Assembly (NCBI RefSeq): GCF_003363755.1
Contig: NZ_CP031396.1
Span: 4,037,001-4,101,000 of the forward strand
Reading direction: 5' to 3'
DNA length: 64,000 bases
From: Pseudomonas protegens
GTDB lineage: Bacteria > Pseudomonadota > Gammaproteobacteria > Pseudomonadales > Pseudomonadaceae
In this document: piece by piece, positions 1-12,168 of the stretch
Layout of the letters: every line of letters begins with the position of its first letter
Numbering within the stretch: position 1 is the stretch's first letter
Program-made: the position numbers and the translations under genes
The notes under the pieces: generated by a model
The model's input: only the letters and a program-made list of their open reading frames with translations
What the model was told of the DNA's origin: nothing
Databases searched by the model: none

Positions 1-948
1 AATTACGCCAGGGCTGCGGATATCGCCAGGCTGTTCCAGTCCGTGACCGGTACCGAGGAGAAGGTTGGCGAACGTGGCTCCATCACCGTGGATGAGCGCA
101 CCAACAACATCATTGCCTACCAGACCCAGGAGCGCCTCGATGAGCTGCGGCGCATGGTCATTCAGCTGGACGTCCCGGTGCGTCAGGTGATGATCGAGGC
201 GCGAATCGTCGAGGCCAACATCGACTACGACAAGAGCCTGGGCGTGCGCTGGGGCGGCTCGGTGCAAAACAGGGGCAATTGGAATGCTTCCGGGGTGCAG
301 AGCGGCGCCAAAGGCTCTTCGACCATCGGCACCCCGGGCAGCAGTGGCAGCAATTCGCCCTTCGTCGATCTGGGTGTCACGGCCAACACCTCGGGCATCG
401 GCGTTGCCTACATCACTGACAGCGTGCTGCTGGACCTGGAGCTGACCGCCATGGAGAAGACCGGCAACGGTGAAATCGTGTCCCAGCCCAAGGTGGTCAC
501 CTCCGACAAGGAAACCGCGAGGATTCTCAAGGGCACCGAAATTCCCTACCAGGAAGCCAGTTCCAGTGGCGCCACTTCAGTGTCGTTCAAGGAGGCCTCG
601 CTGTCTCTTGAGGTGACGCCGCAGATCACCCCGGACAACCGCATCATCATGGACGTCAAGGTCACCAAGGATGAGCCGGATTACCTGAACAAGGTTCAGG
701 ATGTGCCGCCGATCAAGAAGAACGAGGTCAATGCCAAGGTCCTGGTCACTGATGGTGAGACCATCGTCATCGGTGGGGTTTTCTCCAATACCCAAAGCAA
801 GGTTGTAGATAAAGTGCCATTTCTTGGCGATGTGCCGTATCTTGGCCGCCTTTTCCGGCGTGACGTGGTGTCGGAGAAAAAATCCGAGCTGCTGGTATTT
901 CTCACTCCGCGTATCATGAACAACCAGGCGATTGCTGTGAGTCGTTGA
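1..948 (+). CDS. pilQ: Type IV pilus secretin PilQ, C-terminal part (5' end outside window)
   Basis: Outer-membrane secretin that forms the gated pore through which the type IV pilus leaves the cell. The frame is open from base 1, so about 315 C-terminal residues are seen. The visible part has the end of the N-domain region (DERTNNIIAYQT, RLDELRRMVIQLDVPVRQVMIEARIVEAN) followed by the secretin barrel domain. Typical secretin signatures are VGVRWG-like strands, SQPKVVTSDKETARI, the VLVTDGETIVIGG stretch and the terminal KVPFLGDVPYLGRLFRR. It ends four bases before aroK. The pil-aroK-aroB order is standard in pseudomonads. Identification is very secure; only the start is missing. Confidence 0.97.
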   Translation, partial: NYARAADIARLFQSVTGTEEKVGERGSITVDERTNNIIAYQTQERLDELRRMVIQLDVPVRQVMIEARIVEANIDYDKSLGVRWGGSVQNRGNWNASGVQSGAKGSSTIGTPGSSGSNSPFVDLGVTANTSGIGVAYITDSVLLDLELTAMEKTGNGEIVSQPKVVTSDKETARILKGTEIPYQEASSSGATSVSFKEASLSLEVTPQITPDNRIIMDVKVTKDEPDYLNKVQDVPPIKKNEVNAKVLVTDGETIVIGGVFSNTQSKVVDKVPFLGDVPYLGRLFRRDVVSEKKSELLVFLTPRIMNNQAIAVSR

Positions 949-952
949 TTCT

Positions 953-1471
953 GTGCGAAATTTGATTCTTGTTGGGCCGATGGGGGCTGGAAAAAGCACC
1001 ATAGGCCGCTTACTGGCCAAAGAGCTGCGCCTGCCATTCAAAGATTCCGATAAGGAAATTGAACTGCGTACAGGCGCGAATATTCCGTGGATCTTCGATA
1101 AAGAAGGCGAGCCGGGCTTTCGCGATCGTGAGCAGGCGATGATCGCCGAGCTCTGTGGCACCGACGGCGTGGTCCTGGCTACCGGCGGTGGTGCGGTGAT
1201 GCGCGAAGCCAATCGTCGGGCGCTGCATGCCGGTGGACGAGTGGTCTATCTGCACGCTTCGGTGGAACAGCAGGTAGGGCGCACCGCCCGGGACCGCAAT
1301 CGTCCCTTGCTGCGCACCGCCGATCCGGCCAAGACCCTGCGCGACCTGTTGGAAATCCGTGATCCGCTTTATCGGGAAATCGCCGACCTGGTGGTGGAAA
1401 CCGATGAGCGGCCGCCACGAATGGTGGTGCTGGACATACTCGAGCGCCTGCAGCAGCTGCCACCCCGTTAA
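953..1471 (+). CDS. aroK: Shikimate kinase AroK
   Basis: Cytoplasmic kinase that phosphorylates shikimate at the 3-hydroxyl with ATP, the fifth step to chorismate. The 172-residue length is normal for the family. The Walker A motif GPMGAGKST lies at residues 8-16. The shikimate-binding segment FKDSDKEIE and the GFRDRE and ATGGGAV motifs follow, and RNRPLL marks the lid. The start is a GTG four bases after the pilQ stop; it is chosen because translation begins directly with the first beta strand ([11 protein letters not shown]). It is followed by aroB after 146 bp, so the two shikimate genes are probably co-transcribed behind the pil genes. Confidence 0.97.
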
Positions 1472-1617
1472 TGCGTCGAGCGAAATGCGCTATTCTCGGC
1501 GTCGCGCCACGACCGCCAAGGTGTGGCGCAGAGCTATCGGGCAGCGTCAGAAGACCAGACGAGGCCCATCGTCAATACAAGGCACAACGCCTGCTTCCAT
1601 CTTCACTGTGGGGACAC

Positions 1618-2718
1618 ATGCAGACACTTAAGGTCGATCTAGGCGAGCGCAGCTACCCGATTCACATTGGTGAAGGACTGTTGGACCGGCCCGAGCTGCT
1701 GGTGCCCCATATCGCCGGGCGGCAAGTGGCGATCATTTCCAATGCGACCGTTGCGCCGCTGTACCTTGAGCGTTTGACCCGCAGTCTGGCGCAGTTTTCG
1801 GTGATTTCGGTGGTCCTGCCCGATGGCGAGGCCTACAAGAACTGGGAAACCCTGCAACTGATCTTCGACGGCCTGCTCACTGCGCGCCACGACCGTCGGA
1901 CCACCATCATTGCCCTCGGCGGCGGAGTGATCGGCGACATGGCCGGCTTTGCCGCCGCCTGCTATCAGCGCGGCGTGGACTTTATCCAGATTCCTACCAC
2001 CCTGTTGTCCCAGGTGGACTCCTCGGTGGGTGGCAAGACGGGCATCAACCACCCCCTGGGCAAGAACATGGTTGGCGCTTTCTATCAGCCGAACGTGGTG
2101 CTGATCGATACCACCAGCCTCAATACCCTGCCGAACCGTGAACTGTCGGCGGGCCTGGCGGAAGTGATCAAGTACGGCCTGATCTGCGACGAGCCGTTCC
2201 TGACCTGGCTGGAAGAGAATGTCGATCGCCTGCGGTCCCTGGACCAGCAGGCGCTGACCTATGCCATCGAACGCTCCTGCGCGGCCAAGGCTGCGGTGGT
2301 CGGTGCCGACGAGCGTGAATCGGGGGTGCGTGCCACCCTCAACCTGGGCCATACCTTCGGCCATGCGATCGAGACTCATATGGGCTACGGTGTCTGGCTG
2401 CATGGTGAGGCGGTAGCTGCTGGCACCGTAATGGCCTTGGAAATGTCCGCGCGCCTGGGCTGGATCACCAGCCAGGAGCGTGACCGCGGTATTCGTCTGT
2501 TCCAGCGCGCGGGCTTGCCGGTCATCCCGCCTGAAGAGATGACCGAAGCGGACTTCCTCGAACATATGGCAATTGACAAGAAAGTGATCGACGGTCGTTT
2601 GCGTCTGGTGCTGTTGCGCCGCATGGGCGAAGCCGTAGTGACCGACGATTATCCGAAAGAGATTTTACAGGCCACGCTGGGAGCGGATTACCGCGCCCTG
2701 GCTCAGCTTAAAGGTTAA
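1618..2718 (+). CDS. aroB: 3-dehydroquinate synthase AroB
   Basis: NAD+- and metal-dependent cyclase that converts DAHP to 3-dehydroquinate, the second shikimate-pathway step. The protein is 366 residues when started at the ATG giving MQTLKVDLGERSYPIHIG; the frame is open further upstream but that stretch does not look like protein. NAD-binding GGGVIGDMAGFAA, the active-site segment SSVGGKTGIN and the metal-ligand region LNLGHTFGHAIE (second metal His in WLHGEAVAAG) are all present. It lies between aroK and the SPOR-domain gene, the same order as in enterobacterial aroK-aroB-damX. Confidence 0.97.
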   Translation: MQTLKVDLGERSYPIHIGEGLLDRPELLVPHIAGRQVAIISNATVAPLYLERLTRSLAQFSVISVVLPDGEAYKNWETLQLIFDGLLTARHDRRTTIIALGGGVIGDMAGFAAACYQRGVDFIQIPTTLLSQVDSSVGGKTGINHPLGKNMVGAFYQPNVVLIDTTSLNTLPNRELSAGLAEVIKYGLICDEPFLTWLEENVDRLRSLDQQALTYAIERSCAAKAAVVGADERESGVRATLNLGHTFGHAIETHMGYGVWLHGEAVAAGTVMALEMSARLGWITSQERDRGIRLFQRAGLPVIPPEEMTEADFLEHMAIDKKVIDGRLRLVLLRRMGEAVVTDDYPKEILQATLGADYRALAQLKG

Positions 2719-2728
2719 TAAGATCCCG

Positions 2729-4300
2729 ATGACTAGTTTGCACGCCGACGAGGCTTTCCTCGGCCATTACCAGTTGAGCCATGATCCTTTCGCTCCCCGG
2801 GTCCCTGGCTTCAAATTCTTTCCTGCCCAACGCAAGCCTGTGCTGGGGCAGTTGCATCACCTGGCACGTTACAGTCAGCTGCTGCTGGTAGTCACCGGCC
2901 CTCAGGGCAGTGGCAAGACGCTGTTGCGTCAGGCTCTGGTCGCCAGTACCAACAAGCAATCGGTGCAAAGCGTGGTGGTTTCCGCCCGTGGCGCCAGCGA
3001 TGCTGCCGGAGTGTTGCACCAGGTAGCCCAGGCCTTGAACGTGGCCCAGGCCGAGATCGGCGCAATCCTCGCCCAAGTGGTGCAACTGGCCCTGACCGGT
3101 CAGGAAGTCTACCTGCTGGTGGATGATGCCGAGCAGCTTGACGAGTCTGCACTTGAGGCCCTGCTGGCCCTGGCGGCGGGCGCTCCGGAAGGTCGCCCTC
3201 ATGTATTCCTGTTCGGCGAGTCGTCGCTGATCGCGTCCCTGGATCAGTTGAGCACCGAGGAAGAGCGCTTCCACGTCATCGAATTGCAGCCATACACCGA
3301 AGAGGAAACCCGTGAATATCTGGCTCAGCGCCTCGAGGGCGCGGGTCAGGGCATCGAACTTTTCTCCGCAGATCAGATCAGTGATATTCACGAAAGCTCC
3401 GATGGCTGGCCGGGCAACATCAACCAGGTCGCCAGGGATGCAATGATCGAAGCCATGATCGCCAGCCGCTCCGCGGTCAAGCGTCCAAGTATGGGGTTCA
3501 ACATGCCGAAGAAACACGTATTGGCCATTTCCGCTGTAGTGGTTGTGGCCGTGGCTGCAGCCTGGTTGATGCCGGGTCGCAGCAAGGCGCCAACCACCGG
3601 GGCTCCGGCCAGCGAGCAAGCGCAACTGCCCCTCGGGCAGACACCGACACCGAATGCCAATGGCAGTCCATCGGTGGAATTTGCCGGCTCGTCTCAGCCG
3701 ATGCCGCTGCCGTTGGTCGGCCAGTCGCAACCGGTCATGCGCGGTCCTCTGGCTGAAGCCGCAGGCGGTATCACCGAGGGCGACGATGGGGTTCCTGTGG
3801 AAGGCTCCAGTGCCGTTCCGCCAACCGTGACCACCACCGCGCCGCCTGCTGGTGCAGTGGCCAGCCCTGCACCGACTCCGACTCCGGCCCCGACCCAGGT
3901 CGCCACCGCCAAGCCGACCCCTGCGCCCAAGCCGGTAGAGAAACCGGTTGCTGCCAAGCCGGCTCCGGCCGCCAAGCCAGCGGAAAAGCCGGTCACTGTA
4001 GCCAAGGCTGCCGGTGGCAGTTGGTACGCCGGACAAGCGCCAGGCAACTACGTGGTGCAGATTCTCGGCACCAGCTCGGAAGCCGCCGCGCAGAATTTTG
4101 TTAAGGAACAAGGCGGTGAATACCGCTACTTCAAGAAAGTCCTCAACGGCAAGCCGCTGTATGTGATCACCTACGGCAACTTCGCAAGCCGCGATGCAGC
4201 GGTCAGCGCCATCAAATCCTTGCCAGCGAAGGTTCAGGCTGGTAAACCTTGGCCTCGCACTGTCGCTAGCGTTCAACAAGAACTGGCAACAACTCGCTGA
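2729..4300 (+). CDS. AAA ATPase / SPOR-domain cell-division protein (DamX position)
   Basis: A 523-residue inner-membrane protein in three parts. Residues 1-250 form a cytoplasmic ExeA/AAA-type ATPase with Walker A GPQGSGKT at 57-64 and a Walker B-like LLVDDAEQL near 129-137. A single membrane segment lies at about 263-282. After it comes a long Ala/Pro/Thr-rich periplasmic linker with repeated PKPVEKPV-like units, then a C-terminal SPOR domain from about residue 440 (NYVVQILGTSS...) that in this family binds denuded septal peptidoglycan. It sits 10 bp after aroB in the damX slot. E. coli DamX lacks a recognised ATPase, so the equivalence is by position and SPOR domain only. The role is probably at the division septum (inference). 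Confidence 0.85.
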   Translation: MTSLHADEAFLGHYQLSHDPFAPRVPGFKFFPAQRKPVLGQLHHLARYSQLLLVVTGPQGSGKTLLRQALVASTNKQSVQSVVVSARGASDAAGVLHQVAQALNVAQAEIGAILAQVVQLALTGQEVYLLVDDAEQLDESALEALLALAAGAPEGRPHVFLFGESSLIASLDQLSTEEERFHVIELQPYTEEETREYLAQRLEGAGQGIELFSADQISDIHESSDGWPGNINQVARDAMIEAMIASRSAVKRPSMGFNMPKKHVLAISAVVVVAVAAAWLMPGRSKAPTTGAPASEQAQLPLGQTPTPNANGSPSVEFAGSSQPMPLPLVGQSQPVMRGPLAEAAGGITEGDDGVPVEGSSAVPPTVTTTAPPAGAVASPAPTPTPAPTQVATAKPTPAPKPVEKPVAAKPAPAAKPAEKPVTVAKAAGGSWYAGQAPGNYVVQILGTSSEAAAQNFVKEQGGEYRYFKKVLNGKPLYVITYGNFASRDAAVSAIKSLPAKVQAGKPWPRTVASVQQELATTR

Positions 4301-4648
4301 AGATTCGGCGGCCTTACCCAGGCCGCCTCTCCCGGCAACCTCAAATTTCCGCATCGGCATGCTGCCTTACCGGCCGCGTGCCTTGTGGTGTCTGCGTCAC
4401 AGTAGTTTTTGAGTCGCGGCAGTCAAAAGCAAAACTTTTTGACTAGCACAGCATATCGCTTTAAAACGTTCATAAATGCGACATGAATTTGCGACAGATC
4501 GTCGTCAAATTTGTGGGGCTTTGTGTCGGTGTGTATAATGACCTCCCTTTTGCCCCCGCAAAGCTGGCGTACGTTCGGCGTGGACGGTAAGTGGTTGAAT
4601 TGAAAAGAAATTTGTCTCGATAAGAGGCAGCCTGGTGAGAAAGTGTCT
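4301..4648 (+). promoter_or_regulatory. damX-gltB intergenic region with two candidate sigma-70 promoters
   Basis: 348 bp without a gene. A GC-rich hairpin (GGCGGCC at 4307-4313 with GGCCGCC at 4321-4327) may end the upstream operon, although no clear U-tract follows. Two promoter-like sequences point at gltB. One is TTGACT at 4439-4444, 17 bp, TAAAAC at 4462-4467. The other is TTGTGG at 4511-4516, 17 bp, and a perfect TATAAT at 4534-4539. The second is the stronger candidate and would give a leader of about 100 bases. No regulator site was recognised. Confidence 0.55.
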
Positions 4649-9097
<4,449 letters not shown>

Positions 9098-9110
9098 CGC
9101 AGCTGCAGAC

Positions 9111-9202
9111 TACGAGCCTCAAGCGGCAAGCTTGAAGCTCGTGCGCGGTGTGCCGACTTAATGTGATTGTCTTGCAGCTTGAAGCTCGTCGCTTGAGGCT
9201 GT
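9111..9202. repeat. REP-like inverted pair between gltB and gltD
   Basis: Two copies of a GAGCCTCAAGCG...GCTTGAAGCTCG unit face each other. The arm AGCCTCAAGCG (9115-9125) is the exact reverse complement of CGCTTGAGGCT (9190-9200), and each unit contains an internal CTTGAAGCT element. The pair occupies most of the 124-bp gap between the two subunit genes and could form a strong mRNA hairpin there. It resembles pseudomonad REP/REPIN elements, but of a different sequence family from those later in the window. Confidence 0.7.
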
Positions 9203-9221
9203 CGTAAAGAGGTTCCTGAAC

Positions 9222-10640
9222 ATGGCCGAACGTCTCAATAACGACTTCCAGTTCATCGAGGTCGGGCGCAAAGACCCGAAGAAGAAACTGTTGCGTCAAC
9301 GCAAGAAAGAGTTCGTGGAGATCTACGAACCCTTCAAACCCCAGCAGTCGGCCGACCAGGCCCACCGCTGCCTGGGTTGCGGCAACCCGTACTGCGAATG
9401 GAAGTGCCCGGTGCACAACTTCATTCCCAACTGGCTCAAGCTGGTGGCCGAGGGCAACATCCTCGCCGCCGCCGAGCTGTCGCATCAGACCAACACCCTG
9501 CCGGAAGTCTGCGGCCGGGTCTGCCCCCAGGACCGGCTGTGCGAGGGTGCCTGCACCCTCAACGACGGCTTTGGCGCGGTGACCATCGGCTCGGTGGAGA
9601 AGTACATCACCGACACCGCCTTCGCCATGGGCTGGCGCCCGGACATGTCCAAGGTCAAGCCCACTGGCAAGCGCGTGGCGATCATCGGTGCGGGCCCGGC
9701 GGGCCTGGGCTGTGCCGACGTGCTGGTGCGTGGCGGCGTGACCCCGGTGGTGTTCGACAAGAACCCGGAAATCGGCGGTCTGCTGACCTTCGGCATTCCC
9801 GAGTTCAAGCTGGAAAAGACCGTGCTGAGCAATCGTCGCGAAGTCTTCAGCGGCATGGGCATCGAGTTCCGCCTCAACACCGAGGTGGGCAAGGACGTGA
9901 CCATGGAGCAACTGCTTGCCGAATACGATGCGGTGTTCATGGGCATGGGCACCTACACCTACATGAAGGGCGGCTTTGCCGGTGAGGACCTGCCGGGTGT
10001 GTACGACGCCCTGGATTTCCTGATCGCCAACGTCAACCGCAACCTGGGCTTTGAAAAGTCGCCGGAAGACTTTGTCGACATGAAGGGCAAGAAGGTGGTG
10101 GTACTGGGCGGTGGCGACACCGCGATGGACTGCAACCGCACCTCGATCCGCCAGGGCGCCAAGTCGGTGACCTGCGCCTATCGTCGTGACGAAGCCAACA
10201 TGCCCGGCTCGCGCAAAGAGGTGAAGAACGCCAAGGAAGAAGGCGTGAAGTTCCTCTACAACCGCCAGCCGATCGCCATCGTCGGTGAAGACAAGGTCGA
10301 AGGCGTGAAGGTGGTCGAGACCCGTCTCGGCGAACCGGATGCCCGTGGCCGCCGCAGCCCCGAGCCGATTCCCGGCTCCGAAGAGATCATCCCGGCCGAC
10401 GCCGTGGTCATCGCCTTCGGTTTCCGCCCGAGCCCGGCGCCGTGGTTCGAGCAGTTCAGCATCCAGACCGACAGCCAGGGCCGCGTCGTGGCGCCGGAGC
10501 AAGGCCAGTACAAGCACCAGACCAGCAACCCGAAAATCTTTGCCGGTGGCGACATGGTCCGCGGTTCTGATCTCGTGGTGACGGCGATCTTCGAAGGGCG
10601 TAACGCCGCCGAAGGCATCCTCGACTACCTGGGCGTTTAA
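9222..10640 (+). CDS. gltD: Glutamate synthase (NADPH) small subunit GltD
   Basis: Beta subunit of GOGAT: an FAD protein that takes electrons from NADPH and passes them through iron-sulfur clusters to GltB. 472 residues. The N-terminal cluster domain has cysteines at 50, 53, 58 and 62 (CLGCGNPYCEWKC) and a second set in VCGRVCPQDRLCEGAC. The FAD dinucleotide fold is IIGAGPAGLGCADVL, and the NADPH fold is VVLGGGDTAMDC. The C-terminal FAD motif KIFAGGDMVRGSDLVVTA is intact. The start ATG has a AGAGG ribosome-binding site. It follows gltB in the expected operon order. Confidence 0.98.
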   Translation: MAERLNNDFQFIEVGRKDPKKKLLRQRKKEFVEIYEPFKPQQSADQAHRCLGCGNPYCEWKCPVHNFIPNWLKLVAEGNILAAAELSHQTNTLPEVCGRVCPQDRLCEGACTLNDGFGAVTIGSVEKYITDTAFAMGWRPDMSKVKPTGKRVAIIGAGPAGLGCADVLVRGGVTPVVFDKNPEIGGLLTFGIPEFKLEKTVLSNRREVFSGMGIEFRLNTEVGKDVTMEQLLAEYDAVFMGMGTYTYMKGGFAGEDLPGVYDALDFLIANVNRNLGFEKSPEDFVDMKGKKVVVLGGGDTAMDCNRTSIRQGAKSVTCAYRRDEANMPGSRKEVKNAKEEGVKFLYNRQPIAIVGEDKVEGVKVVETRLGEPDARGRRSPEPIPGSEEIIPADAVVIAFGFRPSPAPWFEQFSIQTDSQGRVVAPEQGQYKHQTSNPKIFAGGDMVRGSDLVVTAIFEGRNAAEGILDYLGV

Positions 10641-10789
10641 GCTGCTGCGCTCGGCAATGCTGCGCGCTGCACGCCTGCGGCGCTACGCAGAAACAGACTC
10701 GGAATGCTCATTGACAGCAGTCAACTCCGCTTCCTCGTCTGTTTTCGCCTTGCCTTGCCTTCGCTCGCGACGCTTAAACAACTGCTTGT
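10641..10789 (-). repeat. Diverged copy of the hemE-flanking MITE-like repeat
   Basis: Read on the minus strand, this stretch contains a block (GAGGAAGCGGAGTT then ATGAGCATTCCGAG) that matches the 140-bp element at 11991-12130 closely for about 95 bp. A second matching block (CGCAGCATTGCCGAGCGCAG) lies beyond an extra 20-25 bp. The terminal inverted repeats are no longer recognisable, so this is an old or degenerate copy. It begins right at the gltD stop codon, points the opposite way to the downstream copy, and the two bracket hemE. Boundaries are approximate. Confidence 0.6.
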
Positions 10790-10816
10790 AGTCCGCGACA
10801 AATTGACCTGATACAT

Positions 10817-10844
10817 AAAAGGCACGGCTCTTGCCGTGCCTTTT
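10817..10844 (+). terminator. Rho-independent terminator, gltD side
   Basis: Perfect stem: AAAAGGCACGGC at 10817-10828, a four-base TCTT loop, and GCCGTGCCTTTT at 10833-10844, followed by a T-rich stretch. It lies 177 bp after gltD and about 50 bp before hemE, so it should separate the glt operon from hemE. The symmetric A/T ends make it able to act in either direction. Confidence 0.85.
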
Positions 10845-10891
10845 GTGTCGCGCTCTGAGAAAATGCCCCCACTTTTTTTCCGGATGCCGAC

Positions 10892-11959
10892 ATGACTGCC
10901 CTGAAGAACGACCGTTTCCTTCGTGCCCTGCTCAAGCAACCCGTAGACGTCACCCCGGTGTGGATGATGCGGCAAGCCGGGCGCTACCTGCCTGAATACC
11001 GCGCCAGCCGTGCCAATGCCGGTGACTTCATGAGCCTGTGCATGAACCCGGCGTTCGCCTGCGAAGTCACGCTGCAGCCTCTGGACCGCTATCCACAGCT
11101 GGATGCGGCGATTCTCTTCTCCGACATCCTCACCATCCCCGACGCCATGGGCCAAGGCCTGTACTTCGAGACCGGTGAAGGCCCGCGCTTCAAGAAAGTG
11201 GTCAGCACCCTGGCCGACATCGAAGCCCTGCCGATCCCCGATCCGCAAAAGGACCTGGGCTACGTGATGGACGCGGTCAGCACCATTCGTCGCGAACTCA
11301 ATGGCCGCGTGCCGCTGATCGGTTTTGCCGGCAGCCCCTGGACCCTGGCCACCTACATGGTCGAAGGCGGTTCGTCGAAAGACTTCCGCAAGTCCAAGGC
11401 CATGCTCTACGACAACCCGCAAGCCATGCACCTGCTGCTGGACAAGCTGGCGCAGTCGGTCACTTCCTACCTCAACGGGCAGATCCTGGCCGGTGCCCAG
11501 GCGGTGCAGATTTTCGATAGCTGGGGCGGCAGCCTTTCGTCGGCGGCCTATCAGGAATTCTCCCTGGCCTACATGCGCAAGATCGTCAGCGGCCTGATCC
11601 GCGAGCACGAGGGGCGCAAGGTGCCGGTGATCCTGTTCACCAAGGGCGGCGGCCTGTGGCTGGAGAGCATTGCCGATGCTGGCGCCGACGCCCTGGGCCT
11701 GGACTGGACCTGCGACATTGGCGAAGCCCGTCGGCGTGTCGGCAGCAAGGTTTCCCTGCAAGGCAACATGGACCCTACCGTGCTCTACGCCAATCCGCAG
11801 GCGATCCGCAGCGAAGTCGCGCGCATCCTCGCGAGCTACGGCACCGGCAGCGGCCACGTGTTCAACCTGGGTCACGGCATCACCCCGGAAGTGAAGCCGG
11901 AGCATGCCGGTGCTTTCCTGGAAGCGGTGCACGAGTTGTCGGCGCAATACCACGTGTAA
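10892..11959 (+). CDS. hemE: Uroporphyrinogen decarboxylase HemE
   Basis: Removes the four acetate carboxyls of uroporphyrinogen III to give coproporphyrinogen III in haem synthesis; cytoplasmic, with no cofactor. 355 residues, normal length. The N-terminal signature PVWMMRQAGRYLPEYR is intact and contains the conserved Arg residues. IGFAGSPWTLATYMVEG, the catalytic Asp region AAILFSDIL and C-terminal FNLGHGITPEVKPEH are also typical. The start has only a weak ribosome-binding site (CCGGATG). It stands alone between terminators; the downstream one is interrupted by a mobile repeat. Confidence 0.97.
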   Translation: MTALKNDRFLRALLKQPVDVTPVWMMRQAGRYLPEYRASRANAGDFMSLCMNPAFACEVTLQPLDRYPQLDAAILFSDILTIPDAMGQGLYFETGEGPRFKKVVSTLADIEALPIPDPQKDLGYVMDAVSTIRRELNGRVPLIGFAGSPWTLATYMVEGGSSKDFRKSKAMLYDNPQAMHLLLDKLAQSVTSYLNGQILAGAQAVQIFDSWGGSLSSAAYQEFSLAYMRKIVSGLIREHEGRKVPVILFTKGGGLWLESIADAGADALGLDWTCDIGEARRRVGSKVSLQGNMDPTVLYANPQAIRSEVARILASYGTGSGHVFNLGHGITPEVKPEHAGAFLEAVHELSAQYHV

Positions 11960-11972
11960 GCGCCACCCCATC

Positions 11973-12146
11973 AAAAACGCCCGGCCAATGCAGGCTGTGT
12001 GAAAACGTCACGAGTGAAGGCAAGACAAGGCAAAAACAGGCGAGGAAGCGGAGTTTACTGGCTGTAAATGAGCATTCCGAGCCTGTTTTTAACGCAGTAT
12101 TGCCAAACGCAGTAGTTTTCACACAGCCTGCAATGCCGGGCGTTTT
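11973..12146 (+). terminator. hemE terminator split by a repeat insertion
   Basis: Left arm AAAACGCCCGGC (ending at 11985) and right arm GCCGGGCGTTTT (12135-12146) are exact reverse complements but are 150 bp apart. Removing bases 11991-12130 and one CAATG copy rejoins them as a 12-bp stem with a four-base CAAT loop and a T-rich tail, a classic intrinsic terminator 13 bp after hemE. The element in between is described separately. Whether the enlarged structure still terminates is unknown, though the insert can itself fold because its ends are complementary. Confidence 0.8.
11991..12130. mobile_element. 140-bp MITE-like element with 16-bp terminal inverted repeats
   Basis: Ends are perfect inverted repeats: CAGGCTGTGTGAAAAC at 11991-12006 and GTTTTCACACAGCCTG at 12115-12130. 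It is flanked on both sides by CAATG (11986-11990 and 12131-12135), a 5-bp target duplication. The interior has no credible reading frame. This is the architecture of a non-autonomous miniature transposable element, mobilised in trans by an unidentified transposase. A diverged relative lies on the other side of hemE. Confidence 0.85.
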
Positions 12147-12168
12147 CGTTGCTGAAGGTTTGGCGCGC

